Origin: Calendula officinalis
Taxonomy: Eukaryota; Streptophyta; Magnoliopsida; Asterales; Asteraceae
Length of the DNA stretch: 64,000 nt
Reading direction: 5' to 3'
Assembly: GCA_963853835.1 (NCBI GenBank)
Contig: OY970821.1
Coordinates: forward strand, 55,880,640 to 55,944,639
Part shown: positions 59,191-64,000 of the stretch, in pieces
Numbering within the stretch: position 1 is the first letter of the stretch
Layout: each line of letters opens with the position of its first letter
Translations under genes and position numbers: made by a program
The notes under the pieces: generated by a model
The model's database searches: none
What the model was told of the DNA's origin: nothing
What the model saw: the letters and a program-made list of their open reading frames with translations, nothing else

Positions 59191-62100
59191 AATATCCAAG
59201 ATTGTGTGACAAAAGGTGCTATACTAAAACATTCATAACTTTCAGCTCGGGTGTCCGTTTCACGCCCACGAGTAACCAAAATAGCTGGTTCGTTCGTCAC
59301 TGCCAAGAATAAGTTCGGCCCGAACTCTTCACTGTTCCCGGCCCGAACTTCATTTTCGGCCCGAACATCAACCTCGGCCCGAACTTCAACCTCGGCCCGA
59401 ACTCCGACCTCGGCCCGAACTTCATCCTCGGCCCGAACACCGAACTTCGGCCCGAACACCACTTCGGCCCGAACATCCCACTTAGGCCCGAACACCACTT
59501 CGGCCCGAACTCTTCAATATCCAAGATTGTGTGACAAAAGGTGCTATACTAAAACATTCATAACTTTCAGCTCGGGTGTCCGTTTCACGCCCACGAGTAA
59601 CCAAAATAGCTGGTTCGTTCGTCACTGCCAAGATTAAGTTCGGCCCGAACTCTTCACTGTTCCCGGCCCGAACTTCATTTTCGGCCCGAACATCAACCTC
59701 AGCCCGAACTTCAACCTCGGCCCGAACTCCGACCTCGTCCCGAACTTCAACCTCGGCCCGAACATCATCCTCGGCCCGAACACCGAACTTCGGCCCGAAC
59801 AACACTTTGGCCCGAACACCACTTCGGCCTGGACATCCCACTTAGGCCCGAACACCACTTCGGCCCGAACATCCCTCTTCGGCCCGAACTCTTCAATATC
59901 CAATATTGTGTGACAAAAGGTGCTATACAAAAACATTCATAACTTTCAGCTCGGGTGTCCGTTTCACGCCCACGAGTAACCAAAATAGCCGGTTCGTTCG
60001 TCACTGCCAAGAACAAGTTCGGCCCGAACTCTTCACTGTTCCCGGCCCGAACTTCATTTTCGGCCCGAACTTCAACCTCGGCCCGAACTCCGACCTCGGC
60101 CCGAACTTCAACCTCGGCCCGAACATCATCCTCGGCCCGAACACCGAACTTCGGCCCGAACACCACTTCGGCCCGAACATCGCACTTCGGCCCGAACACC
60201 ACTTCGGCCCGAACATCCCTCTTTGGCCCGAACTCTTCAATATCCAAGATTGTGTGACAAATGGTGCTATACTAAAACATTCATAACTTTCAGCTCGAGT
60301 GTCCGTTTCACGCCCACGAGTAACCAAAATAGCTGGTTCGTTCGTCACTGCCAAGAACATGTTCGGCCCGAACTCTTCACTGTTCCCGGCCCGAACTTCA
60401 TTTTCGGCCCGAACTTCAACCTCGGCCCGAACTTCAACCTCGGCTCGAACTCCGACCTCGGCCCGAACTTCAACCTCGGCCCGAACATCATCCTCGGCCC
60501 GAACACCGAACTTCGGCCCGAACACCACTTCGGCCCGAACACCACTTCGGCCCGAACATCCCACTTCGACCCGAACACCACTTCGGCCCGAACATCCCTC
60601 TTCGGCCCGAACTCTTCAATATCCAATATTGTGTGACAAAAGGTGCTATACTAAAACATTCATAACTTTCAGCTCGGGTGTCCGTTTCACGCCCACGAGT
60701 AACCAAAATAGCTGGTTCGTTCGTCACTGCCAAGAACAAGTTCGGCCCGAACTCTTCACTGTTCCCGGCCCAAACTTCATTTTCGGCCCAAACTTCAACC
60801 TCGGCCCGAACTTCAACCTCGGCCCGAACTCCGACCTCGGCCCGAACTTCAACCTCGGCCCGAACATCATCCTCGGCCCGAACACCGAACTTCGGCCCGA
60901 ACACCACTTCGGCCCGAACACCACTTCGGCCCGAACATCCCACTTCGGCCCGAACACCACTTCGGCCCGAACATCCCTCTTCGGCCCGAACTCTTCAATA
61001 TCCAATATTGTGTGACAAAAGGTGCTATACTAAAACATTCATAACTTTCAGCTCGGGTGTCCGTTTCACGCCCACGAGTAACCAAAATAGCTGGTTCGTT
61101 CGTCACTGCCAAGATTAAGTTCGGCCCGAACTCTTCACTGTTCCCGGCCCGAACTTCATTTTCGGCCCGAACATCAACCTCAGCCCGAACTTCAACCTCG
61201 GCCCGAACTCCGACCTCGTCCCGAACTTCAACCTCGGCCCGAACATCATCCTCGGCCCGAACACCGAACTTCGGCCCGAACAACACTTTGGCCCGAACAC
61301 CACTTCGGCCTGGACATCCCACTTAGGCCCGAACACCACTTCGGCCCGAACATCCCTCTTCGGCCCGAACTCTTCAATATCCAAGATTGTGTGACAAAAG
61401 GTGCTATACTAAAACATTCATAACTTTCAGCTCGTGTGTCCGTTTCACGCCCACGAGTAACCAAAATAGTTGGTTCGTTCGTCACTGCCAAGACCAAGTT
61501 CGGCCCGAACTCTTCACTGTTCCCGGCCCGAACTTCATTTTCGGCCCGAACTTCAACCTCGGCCCGAACTTCAACCTCGGCCCGAACTCCGACCTCGGCC
61601 CGAACTTCAACCTCGGCCCGAACATCATCCTCGGCCCGAACACCGAACTTTGGCCCGAACACCACTTCGCCCCGAACACCACTTCGGCCCGAACCTTGCA
61701 CTTCGGCCCGAACACCACTTCGGCCCGAACATCCCTCTTCGGCCCGAACTCTTCAATATCCAAGATTGTGTGACAAAAGGTGATATACTAAACATTCATA
61801 ACTTTCAGCTCGGGTGTCCGTTTCACGCCCACGAGTAACCAAAATAGCTGGTTCGTTCGTCACTGCCAAGAACAAGTTCGGCCCGAACTCTTCACTGTTC
61901 CCGGCCCGAACTTCATTTTCGGCCCGAACTTCAACCTCGGTCCGAACTTCAACCTCGGCCCGAACTCCGACCTCGGCCCGAACATCATCCTCGGCCCGAA
62001 CACCGAACTTCGGCCCGAACACCACTTCGGCCCGAACACCACTTCGGCCCGAACATTGCACTTCGGCCCGAACACCACTTCGGCCCGAACATCCCTCTTC

Positions 62101-62493
62101 GGCCCGAACTCTACAATATCCAAGATTGTGTGACAAAAGGTGCTATACTAAAACATTCATAACTTTCAGCTCGGGTGTCCGTTTCACGCCCACGAGTAAC
62201 CAAAATAGCTGGTTCGTTCGTCACTGCCAAGAACATGTTCGGCCCGAACTCTTCACTGTTCCCGGCCCGAACTTCATTTTCGGCCCGAACTTCAACCTCG
62301 GCCTGAACTTCAACATCGGCCCGAACTCCGACCTCGGCCCGAACTTCAACCTCGGCCAGAACATCATCCTCGGCCCGAACACCGAACTTCGGCCCGAACA
62401 CCACTTCGGCCCGAACACCACTTCGGCCCGAACATCGCACTTCGGCCCGAACACCACTTCGGCCCGAACATCCCTCTTCGGCCCGAACTCTTC
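59191..62493. repeat. 9-mer higher-order repeat (3,303 bp)
   Basis: Markers 59191 (P), 59516 (Q), 59895 (R), 60239 (S, 'aacatgttcgg'), 60618, 60997 (Q again), 61376, 61754 and 62115. P-Q-R-S returns at 62494, giving the 9-monomer period. Q at 59516 and Q at 60997 share 'aagattaag' and 'ctcgtcccg', so part of the block was itself copied. Confidence 0.75.
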
Positions 62494-64000
62494 AATATCC
62501 AAGATTGTGTGACAAAAGGTGCTATACTAAAACATTCATAACTTTCAGCTCGGGTGTCCGTTTCACGCCCACGAGTAACCAAAATAGCTGGTTCGTTCGT
62601 CACTGCCAAGAATAAGTTCGGCCCGAACTCTTCACTGTTCCCGGCCCGAACTTCATTTTCGGCCCGAACATCAACCTCGGCCCGAACTTCAACCTCGGCC
62701 CGAACTCCGACCTCGGCCCGAACTTCATCCTCGGCCCGAACACCGAACTTCGGCCCGAACACCACTTTGGCCCGAACACCACTTCGGCCCGAACATCCCA
62801 CTTAGGCCCGAACACCACTTCGGCCCGAACTCTTCAATATCCAAGATTGTGTGACAAAATGTGCTATACTAAAACATTCATAACTTTCAGCTCGGGTGTC
62901 CGTTTCACACCCACGAGTAACCAAAATAGCTGGTTCGTTCGTCACTGCCAAGAATAAGTTCGGCCCGAACTCTTCACTGTTCCCGGCCCGAACTTCATTT
63001 TCGGCCCGAACATCAACCTCAGCCCGAACTTCAACCTCGGCCCGAACTCCGACCTCGGCCCGAACTTCAACCTCGGCCCGAACATCATCCTCGGCCCGAA
63101 CACCGAACTTCGGCCCGAACAACACTTTGGCCCGAACACCACTTCGGCCTGGACATCCCACTTAGGCCCGAACACCACTTCGGCCCGAACATCCCTCTTC
63201 GGCCCGAACTCTTCAATATCCAATATTGTGTGACAAAAGGTGCTATACAAAAACATTCATAACTTTCAGCTCGGGTGTCCGTTTCACGCCCACGAGTAAC
63301 CAAAATAGCCGGTTCGTTCGTCACTGCCGAGAACAAGTTCGGCCCGAACTCTTCACTGTTCCCGGCCCGAACTTCATTTTCGGCCCGAACTTCAACCTCT
63401 GCCCGAACTCCGACCTCGGCCCGAACTTCAACCTCTGCCCGAACATCATCCTCGGCCCGAACACCGAACTTCGGCCCGAACACCACTTCGGCCCGAACAT
63501 CGCACTTCGGCCCGAACACCACTTCGGCCCGAACATCCCTCTTTGGCCCGAACTCTTCAATATCCAAGATTGTGTGACAAAAGGTGCTATACTAAAACAT
63601 TCATAACTTTCAGCTCGGGTGTCCGTTTCACGCCCACGAGTAACCAAAATAGCTGGTTCGTTCGTCACTGCCAAGAACATGTTCGGCCCGAACTCTTCAC
63701 TGTTCCCGGCCCGAACTTCATTTTCGGCCCGAACTTCAACCTCGGCCCGAACTTCAACCTCGGCTCGAACTCCGACCTCGGCCCGAACTTCAACCTCGGC
63801 CCGAACATCATCCTCGGCCCGAACACCGAACTTCGGCCCGAACACCACTTCGGCCCGAACACCACTTCGGCCCGAACACCACTTCGGCCCGAACATCCCA
63901 CTTCAGCCCGAACACCACTTCGGCCCGAACACCCCTCTTCGGCCCGAACTCTTCAATATCCAATATTGTGTGACAAAAGGTGCTATACTAAAACATTCAT
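62494..64000. repeat. Second 9-mer copy, cut by the window end
   Basis: Markers 62494 (P), 62836 (Q), 63215 (R), 63559 (S) and 63955. Monomer content and order match 59191-60617. The S unit here has one extra 18-bp box unit relative to 60239. The array clearly continues to the right. Confidence 0.8.

Larger units (their letters stand above)
14947..64000. repeat. Satellite array of ~364-bp monomers built from GGCCCGAAC boxes
   Basis: At least 49 kb of head-to-tail monomers, about 135 by counting the marker AATATCCA(A/T)(G/T)AT, mean spacing about 364 bp. A monomer has a box-free ~120-bp core (with 'cataactttcagctcggg' and 'accaaaatagctggttcg') and about 13 boxes GGCCCGAAC. In the left half the boxes sit in CTCGGCCCGAACTTCAAC units, in the right half in TTCGGCCCGAACACCACT units, both 18 bp. 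TTCGG-C-CCGAA is an inverted repeat with a one-base centre. The 18-mer has no stop in any of six frames, so hundreds of frames arise by composition. The length is close to two plant nucleosome repeats. The array continues past the window. Confidence 0.97.

Noticed and set aside
14947..64000. Hundreds of overlapping frames on both strands (longest 490 residues at 31264-32736 and 34620-36092)
   Set aside because: The 18-bp unit lacks stops in all six frames, monomer length is generally not a multiple of three, and cores carry indels. The frames follow satellite structure, not coding constraint.
14947..64000. CRISPR-like pattern of repeats and spacers
   Set aside because: Spacing is head-to-tail tandem monomers with shared, not unique, sequence between repeats; there are no cas genes, and the context is plant-like.

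Overview
This window looks like repeat-dominated nuclear DNA of a flowering plant. The evidence is two LTR-retrotransposon primer-binding sites complementary to the 3' end of plant initiator-Met tRNA (TGGTATCAGAGC), an LTR end of the TG...ACA type, an AT-rich flank full of 'ccctagggtt' words, and two very large tandem arrays. I cannot name the species. I see no gene, tRNA, rRNA or CRISPR array that I would defend. Every long open reading frame lies in tandem repeats whose unit happens to lack stop codons.

Layout. (1) 1-373: 3' part of an LTR on the + strand, then its primer-binding site (377-388) and about 2.9 kb of purine-rich, non-coding internal sequence built of degenerate repeats and short hairpins. 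It includes a strong inverted repeat at 766-804. (2) About 3250-3620: an unrecognised stretch, perhaps LTR U3. (3) About 3620-5036: AT-rich, degenerate ~80-bp repeats. From about 4170 to 4911 there are ten consecutive hairpins whose arms differ in sequence but still pair. (4) 5037-5048: a second primer-binding site on the - strand, followed at 5050 by an LTR end running rightwards (5050-5540). It carries an (AC)n hairpin and a perfect 24-bp palindrome. The two elements converge, and neither shows gag or pol.

(5) 5541-14946: about 9.4 kb of a degenerate 7-bp minisatellite, GCCTTGA (about 1,340 units), with long-range duplications of roughly 1.1-1.6 kb. Because 7 and 3 share no factor, all three - strand frames read the same heptapeptide SRLKAQG without stops. 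All + frames hit TGA every 21 bp.

(6) 14947-64000, running off the right edge: at least 49 kb of a second, unrelated satellite with monomers of mean about 364 bp (about 135 counted). Each monomer is a ~120-bp unique core plus about 13 GGCCCGAAC boxes, mostly in 18-bp subrepeats such as TTCGGCCCGAACACCACT. Monomer length mostly changes in 18-bp steps. The array is arranged in higher-order repeats (HORs): a 7-mer (15131-20144, two copies), a trimer (24752-28349 and again 51928-56318), a decamer with successive deletions (30138 to about 43430), a 2,597-bp exact tandem duplication (44514-49707), and a 9-mer (59191-62493, next copy cut by the window end).

Nothing indicates cooperating genes. The region reads as heterochromatic satellite DNA (possibly pericentromeric, by inference only) next to decayed or non-autonomous LTR elements. 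The items I would look at first are the palindrome-centre C-to-G changes and the microinversion in the 364-bp satellite, the decameric HOR with stepwise loss of monomers, the heptamer array, and the co-varying hairpin series next to the - strand primer-binding site.
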